Counted from the stretch's first letter, positions 10,520 through 20,643 are shown. The stretch: 60,960 bases of DNA from Prochlorococcus sp. AG-347-K10 (GCA_003278955.1 QCCB01000009.1:1-60960), one strand, 5' to 3'. Translations and numbers: made by a program. Notes: generated by a model not told the origin, from the sequence alone.

Positions 10520-11533
10520 ATGAAAAATTTTTTTACCAGTATTCCTAATCTCCTTTTATCTGTAGTTCTCTGTTTTGTTTTAAGCAGTTGTTCATCTACA
10601 GGCGTCAAGATGAATGAAAGCAGCCCTTGGAAAACAATTCAGTTTGAAGATCAGGCTAATGCTTTAGATGTTGATTTTATAGATGATAATCATGGGTTTT
10701 TAGTAGGCTCAAACAGATTGATTATGGAATCTACTGATGGTGGTGAAACATGGGAAAAAAGATCATTAGATATTTCTGCTGAAGAGAACTTTCGCCTTCT
10801 CGATATTGATTTTAAGGGTTCTGAAGGTTGGTTAATAGGGCAACCCTCTCTTGTAATGCATACTTTAGATGAAGGTAAAAATTGGACTAGGCTTTCACTT
10901 GGGAAGTTACCAGGCCAACCTTTCTTAGTTACCACTATTGATGAAGGAGTTGCTCAATTGGCAACAACCTCAGCAGCTATTTATGAAACTTCCAATAGCG
11001 GTGAAACATGGGAGGCAAAAGTATCAGATCCTTCGGAACAGGGAGGTATAAGAGATTTAAGGAGAACATCTAGCGGTGATTATGTGAGCGTAAGCAGTCT
11101 TGGAAATTTCTTCTCTACTCTTGATAGTGATAGTAATACTTGGATTGCTCACCAAAGAGCAAGTAGTAAGAGAGTGCAAAGCATTGGTTTCAATCCAGAA
11201 GGAAGTTTATGGATGCTTTCAAGAGGTGCGGAAATTAGATTTAATGAAGATTCTAATAATCTAGAAAGTTGGTCAAAGCCTATTATCCCTATTCTTAATG
11301 GTTACAATTATTTAGATATGGGATGGGATCCAAATGGTGACATATGGGCTGGAGGTGGTAATGGCACTTTAATAGTAAGTAAAGATCAAGGTGAAACTTG
11401 GAATTCAGATCCTCTTGCTTCTGCATTGCCTACTAACTATATAAAAATTGTTTTTCTTGATAAGGAGTCTTTAGATAATCAAAAAGGATTCATACTTGGC
11501 GAGCGTGGTTATATTCTTAAATGGAATGGCTAA
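10520..11533 (+). CDS. ycf48: Photosystem II assembly factor Ycf48/HCF136
   Basis: This is a seven-bladed beta-propeller that binds newly made D1 and helps form the early photosystem II reaction-centre complex on the lumen side. The N-terminus is a lipoprotein signal: a hydrophobic stretch ending in the lipobox 'LSSCSS', so the mature protein would be lipid-anchored at Cys. Repeated propeller motifs such as '[11 protein letters not shown]', '[11 protein letters not shown]' and '[11 protein letters not shown]' are easily seen. It starts 9 bases after rubA and precedes the cytochrome b559 genes, forming an assembly-factor operon. Confidence 0.96.
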   Translation: MKNFFTSIPNLLLSVVLCFVLSSCSSTGVKMNESSPWKTIQFEDQANALDVDFIDDNHGFLVGSNRLIMESTDGGETWEKRSLDISAEENFRLLDIDFKGSEGWLIGQPSLVMHTLDEGKNWTRLSLGKLPGQPFLVTTIDEGVAQLATTSAAIYETSNSGETWEAKVSDPSEQGGIRDLRRTSSGDYVSVSSLGNFFSTLDSDSNTWIAHQRASSKRVQSIGFNPEGSLWMLSRGAEIRFNEDSNNLESWSKPIIPILNGYNYLDMGWDPNGDIWAGGGNGTLIVSKDQGETWNSDPLASALPTNYIKIVFLDKESLDNQKGFILGERGYILKWNG

Positions 11534-11670
11534 ATCTGTAATAACTTAAAAAAATAATAAAAAAAATATTAATTTTGGATTAATTTAACAACTGTCTGTA
11601 ACCAAGCTGTTAAATTCTTCGCGAACTTATGATTCTACACTGTAAGATCATATGGTAAACATTTGTGATT

Positions 11671-11919
11671 ATGGCCGCAGGTTCAACGGGTGAACGCCCA
11701 TTCTTTGAAATAATCACCAGTATTAGGTACTGGATTATTCATGCAGTAACATTACCAGCTATCTTTATAGCAGGCTTCTTATTCGTATACACAGGTTTGG
11801 CTTACGACGCTTTCGGTACTCCTCGTCCTGATAGTTACTTTCAGGCATCTGAAGCAAAAGCTCCTGTTGTAACTCAAAGATTTGAAGCGAAGTCTCAACT
11901 TGATTTAAGAACAAAATAA
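11671..11919 (+). CDS. psbE: Cytochrome b559 subunit alpha
   Basis: PsbE binds, with PsbF, the heme of cytochrome b559 in the photosystem II core. The 82 residues begin '[11 protein letters not shown]', and the heme-ligand histidine is in '[11 protein letters not shown]'. The frame runs back to a GTG at 11665, but the ATG at 11671 gives the universal N-terminus. It is the first gene of psbE-F-L-J, with about 130 bases of untranslated DNA before it, which suggests an own promoter besides read-through from ycf48. Confidence 0.98.
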   Translation: MAAGSTGERPFFEIITSIRYWIIHAVTLPAIFIAGFLFVYTGLAYDAFGTPRPDSYFQASEAKAPVVTQRFEAKSQLDLRTK

Positions 11920-11921
11920 CT

Positions 11922-12068
11922 ATGTCTAATTCTCAAGCTCCAATGCAGGCTGCGGAAGTCCGCGTTTATCCTATATTTACTGTTCGTTGGCTAGCAGTTC
12001 ACGCTTTAGCTATTCCATCAGTATTCTTTTTAGGTTCCATTGCTGCTATGCAATTCGTAGCCCGATAA
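11922..12068 (+). CDS. psbF: Cytochrome b559 subunit beta
   Basis: A 48-residue single-helix protein, the second heme-binding subunit of cytochrome b559. The heme histidine is in '[13 protein letters not shown]'. It starts 2 bases after the psbE stop. The N-terminal tail ('[17 protein letters not shown]') is slightly longer than in plants. Confidence 0.98.
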
Positions 12069-12079
12069 ATTTAAAAATC

Positions 12080-12199
12080 ATGCAAGTAAACGAAAATCCT
12101 AATAAAGTTCCAGTTGAACTTAATCGTACAAGCCTTTATTTAGGCTTACTATCAGTCTTTGTATTGGGAATTTTATTTTCCAGTTACTTTTTCAATTAA
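12080..12199 (+). CDS. psbL: Photosystem II protein L
   Basis: The 39-residue single-helix PsbL sits at the photosystem II dimer interface and affects electron flow at QA. The sequence contains the family signature '[17 protein letters not shown]' and ends 'SSYFFN'. The ATG at 12080 follows psbF by 11 bases. A longer open frame from 11987 overlaps psbF and is not the start. Confidence 0.98.
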
Positions 12200-12208
12200 A
12201 TTAAAACT

Positions 12209-12406
12209 ATGAGTAAATTAAAAGGACCTGATGGAAGAATTCCAGATAGACTTCCCGACGGTAGACCAGCAGTTGCATGGGAAAGAAGATGGACTGAAGG
12301 AACTCTTCCTTTATGGCTTGTTGCTACAGCAGGTGGAATTGCAGTTATCTTCGTTTTAGGTATATTCTTCTATGGTTCATACCAAGGCGTTGGAGCTGGG
12401 GGCTAA
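12209..12406 (+). CDS. psbJ: Photosystem II protein J
   Basis: The 65-residue PsbJ is the last gene of psbEFLJ. It has one membrane helix ('[22 protein letters not shown]') and ends 'YQGVGAGG', which is the family ending. PsbJ helps control plastoquinone exchange at the QB side. The soluble N-terminal part ('[21 protein letters not shown]') is longer than in plants, as usual in marine picocyanobacteria. It converges with mtnP across a 43-base gap, in which I see no strong terminator hairpin. Confidence 0.97.
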   Translation: MSKLKGPDGRIPDRLPDGRPAVAWERRWTEGTLPLWLVATAGGIAVIFVLGIFFYGSYQGVGAGG

Positions 12407-12449
12407 CAAATTCTTGCCCTGACCTGCCAATCACTAATAACAAGTAAGC

Positions 12450-13343
12450 CTAATAAGAATCAGTAAATATCCTTAGTTTCTCTTTTGTGGAGCTTGGGAT
12501 ATTTTCTTTTTGGGTTATCAATCCATCTTTTAACGAAAAATGAGACTTACTTTTTGGTCTTTCTTTTTCAATTAATTTAGCAACTTCAAAAATTATTTTA
12601 TTAGCCACTTCAGTATTCGATCTAAGATTATCCAAAACCATCTCTACAGAAACTTCTTGATGAGTTTGATGCCAGCAATCATAATCAGTAACCATAGATA
12701 AAGAGGAATAAGCTATTTCAGCTTCTTTAGCTAATCTTGCTTCTGTGTGGTTGGTCATTCCAATTATTGAACAACCCCAACTCCTATATAAATTAGATTC
12801 TGCTCTAGTTGAGAAAGCGGGACCTTCCATTGCTAGATAGGTACCCCCTCTATGCAATTGTCTACCTCCAGGAATATTTTTTTCTCCGATTTCACTTAAT
12901 ATACGTGATAAATTTGTGCAGAAGGGATCCCCCATAGTTACGTGAGCAACAGCTCCCTCATTAAAAAAGGTTGCAGGTCTATTTTTAGTCCGGTCTATAA
13001 ATTGATCTGGAACCACTATATCAAGTGGCCTTATCTGTTCTTGTAATGAACCCACTGCTGATGGAGCAATAATCCATCTTACTCCTAGCGATCTTAGAGC
13101 CCAAATATTAGCTTTGTAAGGGATTTCAGAGGGATTTAAATTATGTGTTTTGCCATGTCTAGGAATGAATGCTATCTCTAGGTTTCCAAGATTATATACT
13201 TTTATTGAATCAGAAGGTTTACCATAGGGAGTATTGATTTCTAGTTCTCTTAAGTAATCTATTTGATCCATTGAATAAAATCCACTTCCACCAATCACTC
13301 CTAATCTTGATTTTTCAATTGGTAATAAATGTTCTTTATTCAT
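12450..13343 (-). CDS. mtnP: S-methyl-5'-thioadenosine phosphorylase
   Basis: This enzyme splits methylthioadenosine, a by-product of polyamine and related synthesis, into adenine and methylthioribose 1-phosphate. The phosphate loop ('GVIGGSGFY'), the substrate-site stretch 'FIPRHGKTHNLNPSEIPYKAN' (key residues PRHG and H-x-x-PS) and 'AMEGPAFSTRAES' followed by 'GMTNHTEARLA' are all present. The 297 residues are within range. A purine nucleoside phosphorylase is the nearest alternative, but the 'SAVGSLQE' and 'TNHTEA' segments favour the MTA enzyme. It is divergent from the SelD fusion, only 10 bases apart. Confidence 0.94.
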   Translation of the reverse strand: MNKEHLLPIEKSRLGVIGGSGFYSMDQIDYLRELEINTPYGKPSDSIKVYNLGNLEIAFIPRHGKTHNLNPSEIPYKANIWALRSLGVRWIIAPSAVGSLQEQIRPLDIVVPDQFIDRTKNRPATFFNEGAVAHVTMGDPFCTNLSRILSEIGEKNIPGGRQLHRGGTYLAMEGPAFSTRAESNLYRSWGCSIIGMTNHTEARLAKEAEIAYSSLSMVTDYDCWHQTHQEVSVEMVLDNLRSNTEVANKIIFEVAKLIEKERPKSKSHFSLKDGLITQKENIPSSTKEKLRIFTDSY

Positions 13344-13353
13344 AGTGATGTAA

Positions 13354-15525
13354 ATGACTTTTAATCATCTGGTATTAATTGGAGGAGGACATTCAAATGT
13401 TTCTTTATTGAAGAAATGGTTAATGTTTCCGAAATTAATGCCAGAAATTCCTGTTTCAATTATATCTAGAGATTCTCATTTGGTTTATTCGGCTATATTC
13501 CCATCGGTGATTTCAAAATCAATGACTTTAGAAGAGAGTTTAATTGATATAAAATCTTTGGCAAAAAATGCAAAAGTATCTTTTATAGAAGAAGAAGTAA
13601 AGGATATTGATTTCAATTTAAAGAAAATTGTTTTAAGTAATAGACCTTCAGTTAATTATTCGAAGTTAGTGCTTAATTATGGAAGTCAAACAATAATTCC
13701 AAAAGAATTTGAATCACTAGTAAAAAATCGAAATGCTTTTTCAATTAAACCTTTTTTAAGTGCTTATGACTCAATAATAAAAGAGGACATTTTTGATTCA
13801 GTTAATGAACTTCCATTTGTAATTGTTGGGAGTGGCCTTGCTGCAATTGAAGTATCTTATGCTTTGAGAAAAAGATGGGGAGATAGACCTTTAAAACTAT
13901 TATGTGATTCAAAAAAAATTAATAATAAAATCCTAAAAAGTTTACGGAATTCCAATATTGATTTAGTTGAAAAACTTAATTTTGATTATGGCAAGATTCT
14001 TTTATGTACTGGAAATACATCTCCGTTATGGACACAAAAAAAATTATTAGATTCTGACTCTTATGGCAGAATAATTACAAATCAGAATTTACAGATAAAA
14101 AGTTTCTCTGGAATCTTTGCTGTCGGTGATTGCGCAGTTGTAGGTTCAGCAAAAAGACCAGCATCGGGAGTTTTTGCAGTCAAAGTTGTAAATACATTAT
14201 TACAAAATCTAAAAAAAGATATAGAAGGGAGATCATTAAAAAAGTGGTTTCCTCAAAAGATCGGATTGCAAATAGTAAATATATTTACAAGCCATCATCC
14301 AAAAGCTTTTGCTATTTATCGCAATTTTGTTTTCGGCCCTTCTTTTATTTTTTGGATTTTAAAGTATAAAATTGATCTCAACTTTATTAAAAAGTTCAGA
14401 TCAAAAAAGCTAATTATGAAAAGTAGTGAAAAAAATATTTCATTGAATGATTGCAGAGGATGTGCAGCTAAAATTCCTCAGTTTGTTTTGAATAAATCAT
14501 TAATAAATTCTAATTTAAATTCTTTTGCCTCATCACCTGAAGATTCAGTTGAGATATATCAAAATGGTCAAGATATTATTTTGCAAAGTGTAGATGGATT
14601 TCCTGCTTTGGTAAGTGATCCTTGGCTTAATGCAAAAATTACTACTTTGCATGCTTGCTCAGATTTGTGGGCATGCGGAGCAAAACTTTCATCCGCGCAG
14701 GCTTTAATTTCATTACCAAAAGTTGAAAGGGAATTTCAGAGTTACCTCTTTTCTCAATCACTTCAAGGTATTAAATCAACAGTTGAGGATCATGGAGGTG
14801 AATTACTTGGAGGCCATACTTTCGAGGCAAGAAGTTTAGTAAATAAACCTTATTCATTAGGAATAGATATTTCTTTAACAGTTCAAGGTATTTTAAAAAA
14901 TGGAGCAAAACCATGGCTTAAATCTCGAATGAATATTGGAGATATTCTCATGATGTCTAGACCTCTTGGTGTTGGGATTTACTTTGCTGGTCAAATGCAA
15001 AATATTAATATGCTAGGTAGTTCTTCTGAAGTAATTAATAATTTAGTAAAGAGTCAGCAATATTTGATTGATGAAATTTATTTTTTTCAAAATCAATTTA
15101 AAGAATCATTAGTCAATGCTGCCACTGATATTACTGGATATGGATTTATTGGACATCTTAAAGAAATGGTTGAATCATCTAATTTATATAGGCAAAGCAA
15201 TAATCTTGAACCACTAAAAGTTTTATTAGATTTATTTGCATTTAAAGCTTATCCTGGAGTATTTGATTTAATAAGAAAAGATGTTAAAAGTACTTTCTTT
15301 GAATCTAATAAAGAAATTTTTGACAAAATTCATAAAGTAAATAAGCAAAAAAGAATAATTAATTTTTTAAACGAAAATTCATTAGATCAAGAGACTTTTA
15401 ACGAGAGAATATCATTACTATTAGATCCTCAAACATGTGGACCCTTGTTGATTAGTTGCAATCGTAAATATGAAAATGTTCTAAAGGATAAATGGTACAA
15501 GGTTGGAGAGGTTGTAAAAATGTAA
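13354..15525 (+). CDS. selD: Pyridine nucleotide-disulfide oxidoreductase fused to selenophosphate synthase
   Basis: A two-domain fusion of 723 residues. Residues 1-350 form an NDH-2-like FAD/NAD(P) oxidoreductase ('LIGGGHSNVSLLKKW' FAD loop, second loop 'VIVGSGLAAIEVSYALR', and 'GIFAVGDCAV' near the FAD ribityl site). Residues from about 360 are selenophosphate synthase, which makes selenophosphate from selenide and ATP for 2-selenouridine in tRNA. The catalytic motif is 'C367-R-G-C370-A-A-K373', with Cys and no selenocysteine codon. The downstream glycine-rich 'GGHTFEARS' and 'LLDPQTCGPLLIS' are also SelD signatures. The fusion is known in cyanobacteria; what the first domain does is not established. 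Confidence 0.92.
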   Translation: MTFNHLVLIGGGHSNVSLLKKWLMFPKLMPEIPVSIISRDSHLVYSAIFPSVISKSMTLEESLIDIKSLAKNAKVSFIEEEVKDIDFNLKKIVLSNRPSVNYSKLVLNYGSQTIIPKEFESLVKNRNAFSIKPFLSAYDSIIKEDIFDSVNELPFVIVGSGLAAIEVSYALRKRWGDRPLKLLCDSKKINNKILKSLRNSNIDLVEKLNFDYGKILLCTGNTSPLWTQKKLLDSDSYGRIITNQNLQIKSFSGIFAVGDCAVVGSAKRPASGVFAVKVVNTLLQNLKKDIEGRSLKKWFPQKIGLQIVNIFTSHHPKAFAIYRNFVFGPSFIFWILKYKIDLNFIKKFRSKKLIMKSSEKNISLNDCRGCAAKIPQFVLNKSLINSNLNSFASSPEDSVEIYQNGQDIILQSVDGFPALVSDPWLNAKITTLHACSDLWACGAKLSSAQALISLPKVEREFQSYLFSQSLQGIKSTVEDHGGELLGGHTFEARSLVNKPYSLGIDISLTVQGILKNGAKPWLKSRMNIGDILMMSRPLGVGIYFAGQMQNINMLGSSSEVINNLVKSQQYLIDEIYFFQNQFKESLVNAATDITGYGFIGHLKEMVESSNLYRQSNNLEPLKVLLDLFAFKAYPGVFDLIRKDVKSTFFESNKEIFDKIHKVNKQKRIINFLNENSLDQETFNERISLLLDPQTCGPLLISCNRKYENVLKDKWYKVGEVVKM

Positions 15526-16773
15526 TTAATTTCTATTTAATTTATCAATTTCTAAATATCTTAATCTTTTGATTTCCTTTCCCATCTCCTTCCCTGGATC
15601 CCATCCTTCTTTTTTTAATGTTTCTCCATCTTTTTTTGATTTTATGAATTTGTAAATAAATAACCACTTAAACAAGTTACGCCAGTATGGTCCTCCATCA
15701 CAAATTAATAATTTGACTGTCTCATCATTAAGGTTTCTATCCTCAATAAATTCTGTCCAACTTGATGGAGAAAAATGATTGAAATTTTTTTGGTTTGTAT
15801 TAAATATCTTTTTGATATTTATATAATCTTCTAATATTTTTATCTCACTATTATTTACCAGAAATCTTTGACATGCTTTTTCTAAATCTTCTGAATCTTT
15901 TAATAAGTAAAGCATATGATTTCCCTTTAACTTCTTAATCCAATTTAGTCCTCTTAAAAATCTTTTATCGACTTTAATATTTTCATTTAAGATTGAGATA
16001 ATTTCCCATTTATGAATTATCGAAATCACATTAGTCAAATTATCGTGTTTGCATATTTCAGCTAGTTCCATCCTTATTCGTATGCCTAGTGCAGGAGGGT
16101 AAATCATTTTCTGATGAGTTTCTGAACTTTTCCATGGCCATTTTCTAACTGTTTCTTGAGATTGTTTGAGTGAATTATTTGAAATATTGAAATCTAACCT
16201 TGAAGCATATTTTGCACATCTAATTAATCTACTTGGATCATCTGAAATGCTATTACTGTGAAGTAAGTTCAATCTTTTACTTTTTATATCAGAAATTCCT
16301 CCATAAAGATCATAGATTTTCCTTGTCGAGACCTCGAAGGCTATTGAATTTATAGTGAAATCTCTCCTCTTAAGATCCTCCTCAATAGTACTTTTATTTA
16401 CTGTGGGATTTAAGCCTGGAGCAGAATAAATTTCTTTTCTTGCAGAAGCAATATCAATTTTATAGTCATTAATATTTATTTCTACAGTGTTGTATAAATT
16501 AAATTCCTTGATTAAACATAAATCTACATTTACAATATTTTTTTTTATAAATTTTGCAAGAGAAATAGAGGATCCTTCAACAACAAGATCAATATCTACA
16601 GGTTTAGAAAACGATTTTTTGTGGAATTTATTAATTAATAAATCTCTTAAATAACCGCCAACAAACGCTACTTTAGTATTGTTATTAGATTCTATGTATT
16701 TAGCAATTAGGTTATATAGATTAAATGGAGTTTTGATTAATTCCCCTTGGATGTAATCAGTGATATCGTTCAT
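15526..16773 (-). CDS. tRNA nucleotidyltransferase (CCA-adding) / poly(A) polymerase family
   Basis: A class II nucleotidyltransferase of 415 residues. The N-terminal active site is 'VGGYLRDLL' followed by 'DIDLVVEG', where the two Asp bind Mg2+. Motif 'RRDFTINSIAF' and 'DPSRLIRCAKYASRLDF' complete the tRNA-binding head. Since the tRNA genes in this window do not encode CCA, the cell needs such an enzyme. There is no HD phosphohydrolase domain at the C-terminus. Whether it adds CCA or only part of it cannot be decided here. It starts 5 bases after uvrD, so they form an operon. Confidence 0.9.
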   Translation of the reverse strand: MNDITDYIQGELIKTPFNLYNLIAKYIESNNNTKVAFVGGYLRDLLINKFHKKSFSKPVDIDLVVEGSSISLAKFIKKNIVNVDLCLIKEFNLYNTVEININDYKIDIASARKEIYSAPGLNPTVNKSTIEEDLKRRDFTINSIAFEVSTRKIYDLYGGISDIKSKRLNLLHSNSISDDPSRLIRCAKYASRLDFNISNNSLKQSQETVRKWPWKSSETHQKMIYPPALGIRIRMELAEICKHDNLTNVISIIHKWEIISILNENIKVDKRFLRGLNWIKKLKGNHMLYLLKDSEDLEKACQRFLVNNSEIKILEDYINIKKIFNTNQKNFNHFSPSSWTEFIEDRNLNDETVKLLICDGGPYWRNLFKWLFIYKFIKSKKDGETLKKEGWDPGKEMGKEIKRLRYLEIDKLNRN

Positions 16774-16778
16774 GAGTT

Positions 16779-19187
16779 TTAACTTACATAACGAATTGGA
16801 GCCAATCTGGGATCTAGGATTTTACTTCCTTTATCACCAAACTTTACTGCTAAAGATATTTTTTCCCCACTCCCAAAAATATGTATAATTTCACCTTTCC
16901 CAAACTTTGAGTGAATTAGCATATCTCCAACTATCCAGCTTTTCCCTTTACTGGGACCTGAATATAATTTCCTTACTGCATTTATTGGTTTGTTAACAAA
17001 TTCATTTGGATTGTTTCGATCAACTCTAGTTAAACGATCAAGATGCCAATCTCTTCTAATTGAAGCACCACCAGTTTGTGGTAATTCGCCATCCATTAAA
17101 TCTTCAGGTATTTCCGAAAGAAATATTGAAGGTATTGTTGCTTCACGCATGCCACCCCATAATCTTCTTTCTCTGGCATGACTTAAGAAAACTCTTTCTT
17201 TAGCTCTAGTAATACCTACGTAGCATAATCTTCTTTCCTCTTCAAGAAGTGAAGGAGTATCTATTGATCTATGGCTAGGGAAGAGACCTTGTTCTAGCCC
17301 AGTGATAAAAACATTTTGAAATTCTAAACCTTTACTATTATGCAGAGTCATAAGAGTTACAGAGTTAGGATTATTTTTCTTCGTATCATTATCAGTTGTT
17401 AAGGCTGCCGTAGAAAGAAATCCCTCTACATCTCCACTTTCTGTTTCTTCTTCATATTGAGTAGCTGCATTAATTAGTTCTTGTAAATTATTTCTTCTAT
17501 CTTCAGATTCTTCAGTCCCACTAGAGAGCAAGTCACTTAAATAACCACTTTTTTCTAAAATAAGTTGTAATAGTTGAGCAGGACCTGAATTTTCTAGGTA
17601 ATACAGTAGATCATTCATAATTTCAGTAAATTTATTAATTCCTTTTGATGATCTACCTATTGTTTCTTCAAGACTTTGCTTATCATTAAGAACCTCCCAT
17701 AATGGGATATTTAACCTATTAGATAATTCATTAAGTTTTTGAATAGTAGTCTTACCAATCCCTCTTCTAGGAACATTTATGATTCGTAAAAGACTAACGT
17801 TATCTGAAGAATTAACCAGAACTTTCAAATATGCTATTGCATCTTTAATTTCTCTTCTATCATAAAAACGCAATCCTCCAAAAATTGTATAAGGAATGCG
17901 CCACCTTACAAGAGATTCTTCTAGTACTCTAGACTGAGCTCTGGTCCGATATAAAATTGCAAAATTTTTCCAAATTGGGTTTTGATTATAGTTATTGAGT
18001 GATTTTATTTTATTGGTAATTGCTTCTGCCTCGGAAATTTCATCATCACAGCTGAGTAACGTTAAAAGTTCCCCTTTTTCTTTAGTAGCCTTTAAAACTT
18101 TGTCAATTCTTTCAGAGTTGTTTTCAATTAGTGAGTTTGCAGCATCAAGGATATTGGAAGATGACCTATAATTTTCTTCTAATTTAATTAAAGATGATTT
18201 TGTATCGTCGTTGATTGAAGTTTTAAAATCTTCTTGAAAACCAATTAAAATTCTGAAGTCAGCTGCTCTGAAACTATAAATACTTTGATCAGCATCCCCA
18301 ACTACAAAAATTGACCTATCTTGCCAATTGAAGAATTTTTTTGGTTCAGTATTTCCAGCCGTAATTAATTTTATAAGTTCATATTGTGTTCTATTTGTAT
18401 CTTGATATTCGTCAACTAAAATATGTTTAAATCTTTTGTGCCAGTAATCTCTGACTATATCATTTTGCCTCAATAAGAAAACAGGTAAAAGTAGAAGATC
18501 ATCAAAGTCTAAAGAATTATTTTTTGAGAGCGAAATCCTATATCTCTTGTAGGCTTCTGCAACTGTTTTATCAAAATTATTATCTGCTTTTTCTAAAAGA
18601 TCATTAGAAGTTAAGCATTGATTTTTAGCATTACTGATTAATCTTTTAATCTTTTTGGGATCATATCTTTTTGGGTCAAGATTCATATCTTGACTGATAA
18701 TTTCTTTTACTAATGTTTGAGAATCTGTTTCATCATAAATTGAAAATTGTCTTGTCCATTTTAGGCCTTCTGGATCAGTATATTTTTCAATATCGTATCT
18801 CAGAAGTCTTGAAAATAAGGAATGGAAAGTACCGATCCAAAGGTTCTGAAGCCTTTCTTGGTGAACGTTTGTTCTTAATTGATTTTGATCAATTTCTTTG
18901 AGAGTTGTCCAAGGCTGACCAAATTGATTAAAAGCTAATTCTTGGGCTAGAAGAACCTCTAATCTCGCTTTCATTTCTTTAGCAGCTTTGTTAGTGAAAG
19001 TGACTGCGAGAATGTTATAGGGATCTATAGAGTTATTTTCAATAAGGTTTGCAATTCTGTGTGTAAGAGCTTTAGTTTTCCCGCTACCTGCACCTGCTAC
19101 AACTAATAGTGGTCCATAAACATGTTTTACTGCTTGTAGTTGTTGATTGTTAAGGGACTTAAAAAGGAAATTGTTGGTTTGAGGCAC
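16779..19187 (-). CDS. uvrD: UvrD/PcrA-type DNA helicase
   Basis: A full-length superfamily 1A helicase of 802 residues that acts in nucleotide excision and mismatch repair and clears proteins from DNA. All motifs can be seen: 'LNNQQLQAV' (Q), 'GAGSGKTKALTHRI' (I), 'LAVTFTNKAAKEM' (Ia), 'HILVDEYQDTN' (II), 'GDADQSIYSFRAAD' (III), 'LEENYRSSSNIL' (IV), 'TLHNSKGLEFQNVFI' (V) and 'YVGITRAKERVF' (VI). The C-terminal end carries a Tudor-like region ('VGDMLIHSKFGKGEIIHI') that in PcrA binds RNA polymerase. It is followed in operon by the nucleotidyltransferase. Confidence 0.96.
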   Translation of the reverse strand: MPQTNNFLFKSLNNQQLQAVKHVYGPLLVVAGAGSGKTKALTHRIANLIENNSIDPYNILAVTFTNKAAKEMKARLEVLLAQELAFNQFGQPWTTLKEIDQNQLRTNVHQERLQNLWIGTFHSLFSRLLRYDIEKYTDPEGLKWTRQFSIYDETDSQTLVKEIISQDMNLDPKRYDPKKIKRLISNAKNQCLTSNDLLEKADNNFDKTVAEAYKRYRISLSKNNSLDFDDLLLLPVFLLRQNDIVRDYWHKRFKHILVDEYQDTNRTQYELIKLITAGNTEPKKFFNWQDRSIFVVGDADQSIYSFRAADFRILIGFQEDFKTSINDDTKSSLIKLEENYRSSSNILDAANSLIENNSERIDKVLKATKEKGELLTLLSCDDEISEAEAITNKIKSLNNYNQNPIWKNFAILYRTRAQSRVLEESLVRWRIPYTIFGGLRFYDRREIKDAIAYLKVLVNSSDNVSLLRIINVPRRGIGKTTIQKLNELSNRLNIPLWEVLNDKQSLEETIGRSSKGINKFTEIMNDLLYYLENSGPAQLLQLILEKSGYLSDLLSSGTEESEDRRNNLQELINAATQYEEETESGDVEGFLSTAALTTDNDTKKNNPNSVTLMTLHNSKGLEFQNVFITGLEQGLFPSHRSIDTPSLLEEERRLCYVGITRAKERVFLSHARERRLWGGMREATIPSIFLSEIPEDLMDGELPQTGGASIRRDWHLDRLTRVDRNNPNEFVNKPINAVRKLYSGPSKGKSWIVGDMLIHSKFGKGEIIHIFGSGEKISLAVKFGDKGSKILDPRLAPIRYVS

Positions 19188-19209
19188 TTTTGGAAGGGTT
19201 TTTCAAAAA

Positions 19210-19416
19210 TCAGACTTTACTATGAGATTCAGATTCCGTTTCTAGATCTTTTAACACTTTTTTTAAATTTATAAGTTCATTATTGTTATTAATTATTTCT
19301 TCAAATTTATTTTGAGGCATCTTTAATTTCATACTTCTGTCTAGAATTTCTTTTTCCAATCTCTTTTTATATGAGGAAATAAGTTTCTTTGATAATTTTA
19401 AATCTTTTTGATCCAA
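19210..19416 (-). CDS. Small helical protein, unknown
   Basis: A 68-residue, highly charged, probably all-helical protein (Lys 24%) with heptad-like leucine spacing in the second half, ending 'ETESESHSKV'. No family recognised. The start would be TTG at 19416, as no upstream ATG is in frame, so the true start is uncertain. It lies 22 bases before uvrD on the same strand, so it may be the first gene of that operon. Confidence 0.5.
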   Translation of the reverse strand: MDQKDLKLSKKLISSYKKRLEKEILDRSMKLKMPQNKFEEIINNNNELINLKKVLKDLETESESHSKV

Positions 19417-19595
19417 AACTTTATTAAAAATGTATTTTTATATTAGCGGAAAAAAAATTTTTTATTTGAATTATTTCAACTATCACTTTGGAATGAAGTT
19501 ATTAATTAAGAAGCGTTGCGTTAAGTTTGAAATTGTATTGTTTTTACTAGCTTTGTATTATTCTTAAGATCGGCCTTTAAATTTTTACTTCAGGA

Positions 19596-20108
19596 ATGTC
19601 AGTTTCAAAGAATAATCAACTATTGTCAGTCGATAAGAAATTAAATGATTTAAGCAATATAAAAGAATTTATTTATACTGCAAATTCAAGATTAGATGCA
19701 ATAACCTCAATAACCAATAATTCACATGCAATCTCAGCAGATGCTGTAACAGCAATGATTTGCGAAAATCAAGATTCACTTAATGCAAAAATATCTTTAA
19801 ATACAACTAACAAGATGTCCGTTTGTTTAAGAGATGGAGAAATAATCCTAAGGATTGTTGCTTATCTTTTAATTTCTAATGACGAATCAGTTTTAGAAAA
19901 AAGTTGTTTGAAGGATCTTAAAAATACTTATCTTGCTCTTGGGGTACCATTAAGAAATGCGAGAAGGGTTTTTCAATTAATGCGAGATGCAACTATCTCT
20001 GATTTGAATTCAACAGTTAATAATATGCGTGGAAACAAAGGCTTTCTTCCTAAATTAATATCTGAAACTGAGTTTCAATTTGAAAGGATAATTAATCTTT
20101 TAAACTAG
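19596..20108 (+). CDS. cpeB: Divergent phycoerythrin beta subunit
   Basis: A 170-residue, poorly conserved phycoerythrin beta chain, as known from high-light Prochlorococcus, which lack phycobilisomes. Recognisable parts are '[14 protein letters not shown]', '[27 protein letters not shown]' (key residues C77, R79, D80) and '[22 protein letters not shown]'. The central bilin cysteine (C77, the Cys82 equivalent) is kept and so is C56. The partner Cys50 position is His44, and the C-terminal chromophore Cys is absent. So at most one or two bilins could bind. It overlaps the convergent cpeS stop by 17 bases. Confidence 0.88.
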   Translation: MSVSKNNQLLSVDKKLNDLSNIKEFIYTANSRLDAITSITNNSHAISADAVTAMICENQDSLNAKISLNTTNKMSVCLRDGEIILRIVAYLLISNDESVLEKSCLKDLKNTYLALGVPLRNARRVFQLMRDATISDLNSTVNNMRGNKGFLPKLISETEFQFERIINLLN

Positions 20109-20643
20109 ATAAATTCCTTATCTCTGAAGTATGTGAAGTCTGTATAACTGAGTTATTTTCAAGATGTCTAATAGTAGAAAATCTGGATCTTACATGAGTG
20201 GATAAAAAGGAAATTCTTTCTTCGGAAACTGTTGATTTATAAATAGTTTTAATATGTAAATTATTTTGTTCATCAACAAAATAATTGGATGATGAAATAA
20301 AGGATTCTGTATAACCTTTATTTCTTAAAACAATTCCTGAATTTTTATCTTTGGGTAAAAAAATCAGAATAGTTTCATCTCCCTCACTGATATCATCATT
20401 GTCCCAGTCACTAGTAGCTTGCCAGTTTATAGAAATGGCTTTGCTCTCTAGGTTTAAACTGAATTTATAATTTTTAAAAATTTCAACGACTTTTTCATTT
20501 TTTTTGTTGATATGTTTTATATGTATTTTACTAGTTGAGTTTTCAAATTCCTGAAAAGCTAAAGTGTGAGTACTTCTAATAGATTTCCACTCTCCTATAC
20601 TTTTTTGAATGAATTGATTAATTATTGTTAGATTCTTCGTCAA
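20092..20643 (-). CDS. cpeS: CpeS-type phycobilin lyase
   Basis: A 183-residue S/U-type bilin lyase, a lipocalin-like barrel that attaches phycoerythrobilin to the central cysteine of phycobiliproteins. Family features are '[16 protein letters not shown]' near the start, '[11 protein letters not shown]', and the basic strand '[18 protein letters not shown]' near the end. Its neighbour cpeB keeps just the cysteine that CpeS enzymes serve, which supports a working pair. The C-terminus overlaps the cpeB 3' end. Its start codon lies inside the end of the 59-residue gene upstream (26-base overlap), so translation is probably coupled. Confidence 0.88.
   Translation of the reverse strand: MTKNLTIINQFIQKSIGEWKSIRSTHTLAFQEFENSTSKIHIKHINKKNEKVVEIFKNYKFSLNLESKAISINWQATSDWDNDDISEGDETILIFLPKDKNSGIVLRNKGYTESFISSSNYFVDEQNNLHIKTIYKSTVSEERISFLSTHVRSRFSTIRHLENNSVIQTSHTSEIRNLSSLKD

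Noticed and set aside
11987..12199. 70-residue frame upstream of psbL
   Set aside because: Only the part from the ATG at 12080 is psbL; the rest is a shadow of psbF in another frame.
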